A stretch of 5,442 bases of DNA, taken from positions 1-5,442 of the forward strand of contig SKWC01000364.1 of NCBI GenBank assembly GCA_007129145.1. The letters run 5' to 3'. The notes beneath the pieces are model-generated. The model did no database searches and had not been told where the DNA came from. It saw only the letters and a program-made list of their open reading frames with translations. The translations under genes and the position numbers were made by a program. Shown here one piece after another: positions 1 to 5,442 of this stretch. The DNA comes from Rubritepida sp. (GTDB lineage Bacteria; Pseudomonadota; Alphaproteobacteria; Acetobacterales; Acetobacteraceae). Position 1 is the first letter of the stretch, and each line of letters opens with the position of its first letter.

Positions 1-1199
1 GCCACGAAGCGCCGCGTCAGCGGGCCCGCGATCATGAAGCCATCGCCGCCCACCTCCTGCATGGCCTCGGCCATCTCTGCGGCCACGGTGGCGGGCGTGC
101 CCACGAAGCCGTTGTAGCCATGGTGGTAGTTGCGCACGATCTCGCGAAGGGTCCGCCCCTGGGCGAGGAACAGCGCCAGCGTCCCCTGCTGGCCGTTGGT
201 GGTGAGTTCCTCGACCGGCGCATCCAGGTCGAATTGCGAGAAGTCTATGTCGGTCAGGCTCGACATCTGGGCCAGCACCGTCTCGGGCGATGCCATCTTG
301 GCCGCCAGCCCGCGCTCGTGCCGCGCCCGGGCTTCCTCATCGGTCTCGCCCAGGGTTGGGGTGGCCAGGAACATCACCTTGCAGCCATCGGGGTCGCGGC
401 CCTGGGCGGCGGCGCGGCGGCGCACATCCTCGCGGAAGGATTTCATCCGCTCCAGGCTGTTGGCCGCGCCCAGCACCACATCCATGTGGCGCGCGGCGAA
501 GTCCCGCCCCTTGGGCGAACTGCCCGCCTGCACCAGCACCGGCTGCCCCTGCGGCGGGCGGGCGGTGTTGAGCGGTCCGCGCGAGGCGTGGAAGCGGCCC
601 TCGAAATTCACCTCATGCACCTTGGAAGGGTCGGTGAAGACGCCCGCGGCCTCGTCCATGACCAGCGCGTCCTCCTCCCAGGAATCCCACAGCCGGCGCA
701 CCAGGGCCACGAATTCATCGGCCATGTCGTAGCGCAGGTCGTGGTCCAGATGCTCCTTCAGGCCGAAGTTCTCGGCCGCGCGCTGCGCGGTGGAGGTGAC
801 GAAATTGCACCCCACCCGACCCTCTGACAGCAGGTCCAGCGTCGCGATCAGCCGCGCCAGCAGATAGGGCGGGTAGAAGCTGGTCGAGATGGTGGGCACG
901 ATGCCGAGGTGCCGCGTTGCCTGCGCGATCAGCGGCACCAGCGGCAGCGGGTCGTTCTTCGGCACGCGCTGCGCCCGGCGCAGATACACATCGCGCGCGC
1001 CGCCGTAGTTGTCCGGGACGAAGAGCGAATCCTCGAGCAGCAGGAAGTCGAAGCAGGCGCGCTCCAGCGCGCGGGCCAGGTCGATCTGCAACGCCGGGCT
1101 GGTCCAGTCCCGCGCCGTCCGCCCGCCCCAGGCCTGGTTCCAGCCATGCACGCCATAGCCATTGGCGAGGAACCAGCCGAGGTGGAAGGGACGGGTCAT
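1..1199 (-). CDS. NtaA/SnaA/DszA-family FMN-dependent monooxygenase (C-terminus cut by window edge)
   Basis: Reading from the ATG at 1199 gives 399 codons with no stop up to the left edge, so the C-terminus is missing. Family members are usually about 430-460 residues, so perhaps 30-60 residues lie outside. It is a bacterial luciferase-like TIM-barrel protein of the two-component group that uses reduced FMN and O2 to oxidise N- or S-containing compounds (nitrilotriacetate, dibenzothiophene sulfone, pristinamycin II). Visible family marks are an N-terminal HLGWF strand (residues 6-10), the LEDSLF strand end (55-60), SEGRVGCNFVTS (125-136) followed by AENFG, a VHEVNFEG-like segment, then RGPLN and PVLVQAGSS in the second half. 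There is no signal peptide, so it is cytoplasmic. The start is supported by the N-terminus beginning directly at the first barrel strand and by a weak GGAGCG six bases upstream. It lies 73 bp downstream of the hydroxyacid dehydrogenase on the same strand. Such enzymes need a flavin reductase partner, which is not visible here. The family call is firm; the substrate is unknown. Confidence 0.9.
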   Translation of the reverse strand, partial: MTRPFHLGWFLANGYGVHGWNQAWGGRTARDWTSPALQIDLARALERACFDFLLLEDSLFVPDNYGGARDVYLRRAQRVPKNDPLPLVPLIAQATRHLGIVPTISTSFYPPYLLARLIATLDLLSEGRVGCNFVTSTAQRAAENFGLKEHLDHDLRYDMADEFVALVRRLWDSWEEDALVMDEAAGVFTDPSKVHEVNFEGRFHASRGPLNTARPPQGQPVLVQAGSSPKGRDFAARHMDVVLGAANSLERMKSFREDVRRRAAAQGRDPDGCKVMFLATPTLGETDEEARARHERGLAAKMASPETVLAQMSSLTDIDFSQFDLDAPVEELTTNGQQGTLALFLAQGRTLREIVRNYHHGYNGFVGTPATVAAEMAEAMQEVGGDGFMIAGPLTRRFV

Positions 1200-1237
1200 G
1201 CGGGGCGCTCCGGCGCGGTTGTTGCCGCGAGGATATG

Positions 1238-1253
1238 GCCGGGAGCGCCCGGC
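1238..1253 (-). other. Intercistronic GC hairpin
   Basis: A perfect 6-bp inverted repeat, GCCGGG and CCCGGC separated by four bases, lies about 20 bases after the dehydrogenase stop and about 40 bases before the monooxygenase start. No T-run follows on the minus strand (the next bases are CATATCC), so it does not look like a full intrinsic terminator. It could act as a partial terminator or as an mRNA-stabilising hairpin that sets relative expression of the two genes. Chance formation in such GC-rich DNA is also possible. Confidence 0.35.
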
Positions 1254-1272
1254 ACAAGATAAGGGCAGGCTC

Positions 1273-2316
1273 CTAGCTGTTCGGCCCGCGCCCCATGCCC
1301 ACCGGTTGCCAGCGTTGCAGCTTGGTGTCCTGCAGCACCGCGGGGTTCACGCAGCTCATCGGCCATTTCCCCTGCGCCACCAGCGCGAGTTCCTGGCCGA
1401 CGCGGCGCTTGCGCCCCTCGTCGAATCGCGCGCTGGCGGATGCCGTATGCGCCGAGAGGATCACGTTCTCCATCGAAAGCAGCGGGTTGTTGTGGCTCGG
1501 CGGCTCGACCTCCAGCACATCCAGGCCGGCATAGGCGAGCCAGCCCTCCTGCAGCGCCTTGATCAGCGCGGCCTCGTCCACCGTGGGGCCGCGGCCGGTG
1601 TTGATGAAGATGGCGGAGGGCTTCATCAGCCGGAAGTGGCGCTCGGTCAGCATGTGGTTGCATTCGGGCCGCGCCGGGGCGTGCATGGACACGAAGTCCG
1701 AGCGCGCCATCACCTCATCCAGCGTGGCGGGCATCACCCCCTGCTCGATCATCTGGGTCTCGTCCAGGAAGGGATCGTAGGCGATCATGTGCAGGCCGAA
1801 GGGCTTCGCGCGCCGCGCCACCGCCCGCGCGACGCGGCCGAAGCTGATGAAGCCCAGCGTCTGGCCCATCAGGCGCGGGATCTTCAGCAGGGCGGGGCGG
1901 CCTTCGCGCCAGCGGTGCTCGCGCACCATGCGGTCCTGCTCGATGCAGCGGCGGAAACTGGCCAGCAGCAGCATCATGGCGTGGTCCGCCACCTCCTCGA
2001 TGAAGGTGTCGGGCACGTTGGTGACGGGCATGCCGCGGGCGGTCGCGGCCTTCACATCCACGCTGTCCACGCCCACCGAACCCAGCGTGATGACGCGGCA
2101 CTTCTCCAGCGCGTTGATCACCTCGGCGGTGAAGCGCATCCCCCTGGCATAGACCGCATCCGCCTCGCGCCCCGCCGCGGCGATGAAGCCGGCGGGGTCC
2201 GAGGGCGCCTCGACGATCTCGGCGTCCAGCCCGGCCAGGGCTTCCTTCTCAAGCGCATAGTCGCCGCCGGGCGGCACCCCCGGCCCGGCGGGGGTGAAGA
2301 TTCGGAACGACGCCAT
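1273..2316 (-). CDS. D-isomer-specific 2-hydroxyacid dehydrogenase (phosphoglycerate dehydrogenase-like)
   Basis: A 347-residue cytoplasmic protein that should interconvert a D-2-hydroxy acid and its 2-keto acid with NAD(H). The substrate-binding half comes first, including GSVGVDSVDVKAA (79-91), followed by the inserted Rossmann domain and a return to the first domain. The catalytic triad is present: Arg242 in NTGRG, Glu271 in LEVEP and His290 in LSAH, spaced much like Arg240, Glu269 and His292 of E. coli SerA. Asp181 in AYDP, at the end of the second Rossmann strand, indicates NAD rather than NADP. The nucleotide-loop motif is unusual: Ser158-Phe-Gly160-Arg-Val-Ala163 replaces the usual GxGxxG. 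There is no ACT regulatory domain and the length fits short family members, so it is not a classical long SerA. An upstream in-frame ATG at 2394 exists, but 2316 is preferred because a strong Shine-Dalgarno precedes it and family homology begins there (FRIFTPAG). Substrate could be glyoxylate/glycerate-like or another keto acid; I cannot decide. Confidence 0.92.
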   Translation of the reverse strand: MASFRIFTPAGPGVPPGGDYALEKEALAGLDAEIVEAPSDPAGFIAAAGREADAVYARGMRFTAEVINALEKCRVITLGSVGVDSVDVKAATARGMPVTNVPDTFIEEVADHAMMLLLASFRRCIEQDRMVREHRWREGRPALLKIPRLMGQTLGFISFGRVARAVARRAKPFGLHMIAYDPFLDETQMIEQGVMPATLDEVMARSDFVSMHAPARPECNHMLTERHFRLMKPSAIFINTGRGPTVDEAALIKALQEGWLAYAGLDVLEVEPPSHNNPLLSMENVILSAHTASASARFDEGRKRRVGQELALVAQGKWPMSCVNPAVLQDTKLQRWQPVGMGRGPNS

Positions 2317-2324
2317 GGCGCTGG

Positions 2325-2331
2325 CCTCCCT
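2325..2331 (-). promoter_or_regulatory. Ribosome binding site of the hydroxyacid dehydrogenase
   Basis: On the minus strand AGGGAGG lies eight bases before the ATG at 2316. It decides this start over the in-frame ATG at 2394, whose extra 26 residues resemble no dehydrogenase N-terminus. Confidence 0.75.
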
Positions 2332-2341
2332 GCGGCGGTTG

Positions 2342-2373
2342 TTGGCGAAAAGCCAAGCATGGCCACCCCATGC
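2342..2373. promoter_or_regulatory. Two abutting inverted repeats in the divergent promoter region (candidate operator)
   Basis: TTGGC-N5-GCCAA (2342-2356) is directly followed, with no gap, by GCATGG-N5-CCATGC (2357-2373). Both dyads are perfect, both have five-base centres, and their centres are 16 bp apart. They sit between the divergent starts of the hydroxyacid dehydrogenase (2316) and the SDR (2449), where a shared transcription factor would be expected to bind. The regulator is not in the window. TTGTCC on the minus strand (2380-2375) overlaps the right edge and could be part of a -35 box for the dehydrogenase, but no convincing -10 box follows. Alternatively these are RNA hairpins in the 5' leader of the dehydrogenase transcript. 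Confidence 0.45.
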
Positions 2374-2437
2374 TGGACAAGGCGGGAGGGACAAGCGGCG
2401 CGGCCGGGGCTAGCCTGCCCGCGGAACCAACCGAAAC

Positions 2438-2443
2438 AGGAGG
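2438..2443 (+). promoter_or_regulatory. Ribosome binding site of the SDR gene
   Basis: A perfect AGGAGG sits five bases before the ATG at 2449. It fixes the SDR start, although the reading frame stays open far upstream (to an ATG at 1162) across the antisense dehydrogenase. Confidence 0.85.
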
Positions 2444-2448
2444 AACGC

Positions 2449-3210
2449 ATGGCGCAACTGACGGGCAAGGTGGCCTGGGTGACCGGGGCGGGCACCGGCA
2501 TCGGCGAGGCGGGGGCGCATGCGCTGGCCGAGCTGGGCGCGACCGTGGTGCTGACGGGCCGCACCGCGTCGAAGCTGGAGGCCGTGGCGCAGGCGATCGC
2601 GGCCAAGGGCGGGACGGCGCATGTGAAGCCGGTGGACATGGCCGATGGCGCGGCGGTGCAGGCGGCGGCGGACTGGATCAAGGCGACGCTGGGGCGGCTC
2701 GACATCCTGGTGAACAACGCCGGGCTGAACATCGAGGGCCGCGCCTGGGCGCGGCTGACCGCCGCGGGCGTGAAGGAGGTCGTGGACGGCAACCTCATGT
2801 CCGCCTTCAACGGCGTGGTGGCGGTGCTGCCCATCATGCGCGAGCAGCAGGACGGGCTGATGATCCACACCGCCTCCATGGCGGGGCGCTTCGTCAGCTC
2901 CCTCTCGGGTCCCGCCTACACCGCCTGCAAGCATGGCGTGGTGGCCATGAGCCACAGCATCAACATGGAGGAATGCGGCCACGGCATCCGCAGCACCGTG
3001 ATGTGCCCCGGCGAGGTCCGCACGCCCATCATGGACAAGCGCCCCAACAAGCTCAGCGAGGAGGCGCTGGCGAAGATGGTGCAGCCCGAGGATTGCGGGC
3101 GGCTGATCGCCTTCATCGCGACCACGCCGGCGCATGTCTGCCTGAACGAGGTGCTGATCACGCCGACGCACAACCGCACCTACCTGGCGGGGCAGCAGCG
3201 CAAGCTGTGA
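2449..3210 (+). CDS. Short-chain dehydrogenase/reductase (classical SDR)
   Basis: A 253-residue cytoplasmic oxidoreductase of typical classical-SDR length. The coenzyme loop is TGAGTGIG (12-19), followed by NNAG (89-92), the structural Asn115, and the catalytic Ser143 (TASMAG), Tyr157 and Lys161 (YTACK). CPGEVRT (186-192) takes the place of the usual NPG/PGxxxT segment after the sixth strand. Thr36-Gly37-Arg38 at the end of the second strand, with no Asp there, suggests NADP(H) rather than NAD(H); that is an inference from the family rule. The reaction is oxidation of an alcohol or reduction of a carbonyl. It most resembles FabG-like catabolic SDRs, but a substrate cannot be read from sequence. 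The short C-terminus with ITPTHNRTY fits SDRs that close the active site with a small tail. It is divergent from the hydroxyacid dehydrogenase across a 132-bp spacer and convergent with the GGT-like gene, so it is probably a single-gene transcript. Confidence 0.94.
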   Translation: MAQLTGKVAWVTGAGTGIGEAGAHALAELGATVVLTGRTASKLEAVAQAIAAKGGTAHVKPVDMADGAAVQAAADWIKATLGRLDILVNNAGLNIEGRAWARLTAAGVKEVVDGNLMSAFNGVVAVLPIMREQQDGLMIHTASMAGRFVSSLSGPAYTACKHGVVAMSHSINMEECGHGIRSTVMCPGEVRTPIMDKRPNKLSEEALAKMVQPEDCGRLIAFIATTPAHVCLNEVLITPTHNRTYLAGQQRKL

Positions 3211-3213
3211 CGC

Positions 3214-3250
3214 GGCGCGGCGCCGGCCGGCGAAAGGCCGGCGCCGTGCC
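3214..3250. terminator. Bidirectional terminator hairpin between convergent genes
   Basis: The core is a perfect 10-bp stem, GGCGCCGGCC (3219-3228) pairing with GGCCGGCGCC (3236-3245), around the seven-base loop GGCGAAA. It extends outward to 3214 and 3250 with one G-T wobble, making about 15 pairs. It almost fills the 42-bp gap between the SDR stop (ends 3210) and the GGT-like gene stop (starts 3253). There is no T-run on either strand, so it is not a textbook intrinsic terminator, but position and strength suggest it ends or protects both transcripts. Confidence 0.65.
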
Positions 3251-3252
3251 CC

Positions 3253-5040
3253 TCAGCGCCCCACCGCGTAGCCCTGCATCCCGCGCGGGTTGGCGCCGGC
3301 GAAGATCTGCCCGTCCGGCTCCAGCCGCGCGCCGGTCAGGCGGCCCTCGCTCCAATCGCCGCCCACCTCCAGCCGGTGGCCGCGCGCCTTGAGCTCCTCG
3401 GCCACCTCGGGGGCGAAGCGGCCCTCGATCACCAGCTTGCCGGGCTGCGCGCCGCGCGGCCAGAAGCTGCTGACCCAATGCTCGGAATGGAAGGCGGGGG
3501 TGTCGATCGCCTCCTGGATGCCCATGCCATGCGCCAGCATCCGCGCCAGCATGATGGGCTGCCACTGGTCCTGCTGCTCGCCGCCCGGGGTGCCGAAGGC
3601 CATCCAGGCCTTGCCCTCGCGCAGCACCATGGCGGGCGAGAGGGTGGTGCGCGGCCGCTTGCCGGGCTTGAGGCCATTGGGCAGCGACTCGTCCAGCCAG
3701 AACATCTGGCAGCGCGAGCCCAGGCAGAAACCGAGTTCCGGAATGGCCGGCGAGGATTGCAGCCAGCCCGCGCTGGGTGTCGCGCTGACCATGTTCCCCC
3801 AGCGGTCGATCACATCCACATGGCAGGTGTCCCCGCCCGAGGCGCCCAGGCGCGAGACGGTGGGCTCACCCGTTCCGGCGGCGGCCTTCATCTCCCGCGC
3901 GCGGCGCACCGCGGCCTCATAGTCCACGCCCACCGGCGCGCGGCCGCCCGGGCTGCCGGGGCGGAACTCCATGGAGGCCTGCTCGCCGATCAGCGCGCGG
4001 CGCTGGGCCGTGTATTCCGCCGAGAGCAGCGCCTGCATCGGCACATCGGTGAAACCGGGGTCGCCGTAGAAGGCCTCGCGGTCCGCGAAGGCGAGCTTCA
4101 TGGCCTCGGCCACCACATGGACGAACTGCGCCCCCACCGGGTCCATGCCCGCGAGGTCCATGCCGTCCAGCAGCGCCAGCGTCTGCAGCATGGTGGGGCC
4201 CTGGCTCCAGGGGCCGCATTTCAGGACGGTGTGGCCCATGAAGCCGCCGGCCAGCGGCGCCTCCACCCCGGCGCGCCAGCCCGCCAGGTCCTGGCCGGTG
4301 ATCACCCCGGCATGGCGCTCGCCCGAGGTGTCCATGTGCGGGGTCTTCACGAAGCGGTCGACGGCCTCCGCGACGAAGCCGCCATACCAGGCGTCGCGCG
4401 CGGCCTCGATCTCCTGTTCGCGGCTGCGGCCGGGGGCCTCGGCCTCGCGCACCACCCGCGCATAGGTCTCGGCCAGGGTCGGGTTGCGCCACAGCTTGCC
4501 CGCCTGCGGCCCGCCGTCGCGCAGCCACAGCGCGGCCGAGGTCTTCCACTCCTGCTGGAACAGCGGCGTGACGGTGGCCAGCGTCTGGATCACGCGCGGC
4601 ACCATATGCGCGCCGCGCGCGGCATAGCCGATGGCGTATTCCAGCACGTCGCGCAGCCGCCAGGTGCCGTGCTCCTGCAGCATGCGCGCCCAGGCGTCGA
4701 AGGCGCCGGGGATGGGGGCGGCCAGCAGCCCGGTTCCGGGCATCATGTCGAGGCCGAGGTGCCCCTTCACATGCGCGACACTCAGCCCCGCCGGCGCCGG
4801 GCCCTGGCCGCAGATCACCTGCTGGGTGCCGGTGGTGGCGCTGTGCAGGATGATGGGGCAGTCCCCGCCCGGGCCGTTCAGATGGGGCTCGACGATCTGC
4901 AGGGTGAAGCCGGCGGCGGCCGCGGCGTCGAAGGCGTTGCCGCCGCGCTCCAGCACGCTCATCCCGACCTGGGAGGCGATCCAATGGGTGGATGCGACGG
5001 CGCCGAAGGTTGCGGCGATCTCGGGGCGGGTGGTGAACAT
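3253..5040 (-). CDS. Gamma-glutamyltransferase-family Ntn-hydrolase (probable non-glutamyl amidohydrolase/acylase)
   Basis: A 595-residue member of the GGT family, whose precursors cut themselves and use the new N-terminal Thr as nucleophile to cleave amide bonds. The large-subunit part shows the signature GMSVLERGGNAFDAA (26-40) and VEPHLNGPGGD (50-60). The nucleophile is Thr405 in GGDTCH, giving predicted subunits of about 404 and 191 residues. Asn416 (WGN), KRPRTTLSP (461-469) and the oxyanion glycines 486-487 in GTPGG follow in family order. Residues that hold the gamma-glutamyl group in E. coli GGT look replaced: Arg114 by Gln79 (CGQGPAP), and Asn411 and the NNQMDD stretch by Gly425 and GSRCQM. 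So a substrate other than glutathione is likely. There is no signal peptide, unlike periplasmic GGTs, which suggests a cytoplasmic enzyme. The ATG at 5040 is chosen over one at 5286 because AGGAGG lies six bases upstream, homology starts there, and the longer form would overlap phnN. It converges with the SDR gene. Confidence 0.9.
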   Translation of the reverse strand: MFTTRPEIAATFGAVASTHWIASQVGMSVLERGGNAFDAAAAAGFTLQIVEPHLNGPGGDCPIILHSATTGTQQVICGQGPAPAGLSVAHVKGHLGLDMMPGTGLLAAPIPGAFDAWARMLQEHGTWRLRDVLEYAIGYAARGAHMVPRVIQTLATVTPLFQQEWKTSAALWLRDGGPQAGKLWRNPTLAETYARVVREAEAPGRSREQEIEAARDAWYGGFVAEAVDRFVKTPHMDTSGERHAGVITGQDLAGWRAGVEAPLAGGFMGHTVLKCGPWSQGPTMLQTLALLDGMDLAGMDPVGAQFVHVVAEAMKLAFADREAFYGDPGFTDVPMQALLSAEYTAQRRALIGEQASMEFRPGSPGGRAPVGVDYEAAVRRAREMKAAAGTGEPTVSRLGASGGDTCHVDVIDRWGNMVSATPSAGWLQSSPAIPELGFCLGSRCQMFWLDESLPNGLKPGKRPRTTLSPAMVLREGKAWMAFGTPGGEQQDQWQPIMLARMLAHGMGIQEAIDTPAFHSEHWVSSFWPRGAQPGKLVIEGRFAPEVAEELKARGHRLEVGGDWSEGRLTGARLEPDGQIFAGANPRGMQGYAVGR

Positions 5041-5046
5041 CTCTGG

Positions 5047-5052
5047 CCTCCT
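5047..5052 (-). promoter_or_regulatory. Ribosome binding site of the GGT-like gene
   Basis: AGGAGG on the minus strand, six bases before the ATG at 5040. It decides this start against the upstream in-frame ATG at 5286, whose extra 82 residues are the antisense shadow of phnN. Confidence 0.85.
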
Positions 5053-5062
5053 GGACGAGCAT

Positions 5063-5094
5063 TGGATAGGGACCCGCGCAGGACGATCCGTCAA
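5063..5094 (-). promoter_or_regulatory. Possible sigma-70-type promoter for the GGT-like gene
   Basis: On the minus strand TTGACG (5094-5089) matches five of six bases of the -35 consensus. The best -10 candidate is CTATCC or TATCCA (5069-5063), giving a long spacer of 19-20 bp. Transcription would begin just ahead of the Shine-Dalgarno. The spacing and the weak -10 make this tentative. No comparable pair is clear for phnN on the other strand. Confidence 0.25.
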
Positions 5095-5101
5095 TGTTGG
5101 T

Positions 5102-5107
5102 GAGGAG
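5102..5107 (+). promoter_or_regulatory. Ribosome binding site of phnN
   Basis: GAGGAG lies six bases before the ATG at 5114 and supports that start. The protein then begins directly at the first strand before the Walker A loop, as in other PhnN proteins. Confidence 0.7.
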
Positions 5108-5113
5108 CGGGCG

Positions 5114-5442
5114 ATGTGGGTGGCGGTTGTGGGACCATCCGGCGCGGGGAAGGACACGCTGCTGGCCGGGGCGCGGGCGGCGCTGGCGGGCGATGCGCGC
5201 TTCCACTTCGCGCGCCGCGTCATCACCCGCCCCGCCGATGCCGGCGACGAGGGCCATGAGGCGCTGGACCACGCGGGCTTCGCCACGGCCGATCTCGCGG
5301 TGCGCTGGTCGGCGCATGGGCTGCTCTACGGCATCCGCCGCGCTGAGGTGCTGCGGGCGCCGGTGACGGTCATGAGCCTCTCTCGCGCGGTGCTGGCCGA
5401 GGCTGCGGCGGTGGCGGCGCTGCGCGTCATCGAGGTCACGGC
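5114..5442 (+). CDS. phnN: Ribose 1,5-bisphosphate phosphokinase PhnN (C-terminus cut by window edge)
   Basis: The open frame runs 109 codons from the ATG to the right edge; PhnN is usually about 180-200 residues, so roughly the first 55-60 percent is seen. It belongs to the guanylate-kinase-like P-loop family and phosphorylates ribose 1,5-bisphosphate with ATP to give PRPP, the closing step of the carbon-phosphorus lyase route. Visible marks are the Walker A loop GPSGAGKD (7-14), with Asp after the Lys as is typical of PhnN, then RRVITRP (34-40), a GDEGHEAL segment matching the PhnN ExHE region, and WSAHGLLYGI, matching the family's W-x-AHGL-x-YG motif. These separate it from true guanylate kinase. 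It is divergent from the GGT-like gene across 73 bp and probably starts another operon to the right; other phn genes would be expected there but are not visible. Confidence 0.9.
   Translation, partial: MWVAVVGPSGAGKDTLLAGARAALAGDARFHFARRVITRPADAGDEGHEALDHAGFATADLAVRWSAHGLLYGIRRAEVLRAPVTVMSLSRAVLAEAAAVAALRVIEVT

Noticed and set aside
120..827. Plus-strand open frames of 235 and 200 codons (120-827 and 130-732)
   Set aside because: They lie opposite the flavin monooxygenase, whose minus-strand translation shows continuous family motifs; neither shadow has a recognisable domain.
2317..2394. 26-residue N-terminal extension of the hydroxyacid dehydrogenase
   Set aside because: No ribosome site for the ATG at 2394, no similarity to dehydrogenase N-termini, and a good Shine-Dalgarno for 2316. 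The extension would also cover the dyad region.
1162..2448. Upstream in-frame extension of the SDR to an ATG at 1162
   Set aside because: It runs antisense through the hydroxyacid dehydrogenase, has no domain content, and the perfect AGGAGG before 2449 plus the SDR N-terminus fix the real start.
3376..5103. 575-codon plus-strand open frame opposite the GGT-like gene
   Set aside because: It is a shadow. Its product is rich in Arg, Gly, Ala and His and lacks any recognisable domain, while the minus strand carries clear GGT motifs throughout.
5041..5286. N-terminal extension of the GGT-like protein to an ATG at 5286
   Set aside because: The extra 82 residues are antisense to phnN and low in complexity, and AGGAGG sits six bases before the ATG at 5040.
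3917..5317. 466-codon minus-strand open frame overlapping the GGT-like gene in another frame
   Set aside because: Arg/Gly/Pro-rich out-of-frame shadow of the GGT-like gene, with no family motifs.

Overview
This is a very GC-rich window with dense, leaderless-looking bacterial genes. Codons end almost always in G or C, which is why every real gene throws long antisense shadow ORFs. Gene content and protein style suggest a high-GC alphaproteobacterium, most likely Acetobacteraceae (Roseomonas-like). That assignment is inference from composition and protein resemblance, and a betaproteobacterium is not excluded.

Layout. (1) Positions 1-1199, minus strand: an NtaA/SnaA/DszA-type flavin-dependent monooxygenase whose C-terminus lies beyond the left edge. 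(2) 1273-2316, minus: a D-isomer-specific 2-hydroxyacid dehydrogenase. It lies 73 bp upstream of the monooxygenase on the same strand, so the two are probably co-transcribed, with a small GC hairpin in the gap. (3) 2317-2448: a 132-bp divergent regulatory region holding two abutting perfect inverted repeats. (4) 2449-3210, plus: a classical short-chain dehydrogenase (SDR). (5) 3211-3252: a convergent gap filled by a long hairpin, probably a bidirectional terminator. (6) 3253-5040, minus: a cytoplasmic-looking gamma-glutamyltransferase-family Ntn-hydrolase with altered substrate-binding residues. (7) 5041-5113: a 73-bp divergent promoter region. (8) 5114 to the right edge, plus: the N-terminal part of phnN, ribose 1,5-bisphosphate phosphokinase.

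No stretch longer than about 300 bases lacks a gene. I see no tRNA or rRNA gene, CRISPR array, transposase or insertion-sequence end, and no frameshifted gene.

Working together: a flavin monooxygenase, two NAD(P)-dependent oxidoreductases and an amide-cleaving Ntn-hydrolase look like the enzyme part of a small-molecule breakdown locus. One reading is hydrolysis of an amide, oxidative cleavage, then oxidation or reduction of a hydroxy or keto acid. No transporter, regulator or flavin reductase is in view to name the substrate, so the pathway is a hypothesis. phnN belongs to phosphonate/PRPP metabolism and is probably the start of an unrelated unit. The most notable signals are the eroded gamma-glutamyl-binding site in the GGT-like protein, the degenerate NAD-binding glycine motif in the hydroxyacid dehydrogenase, and the tandem dyads in the divergent promoter region.
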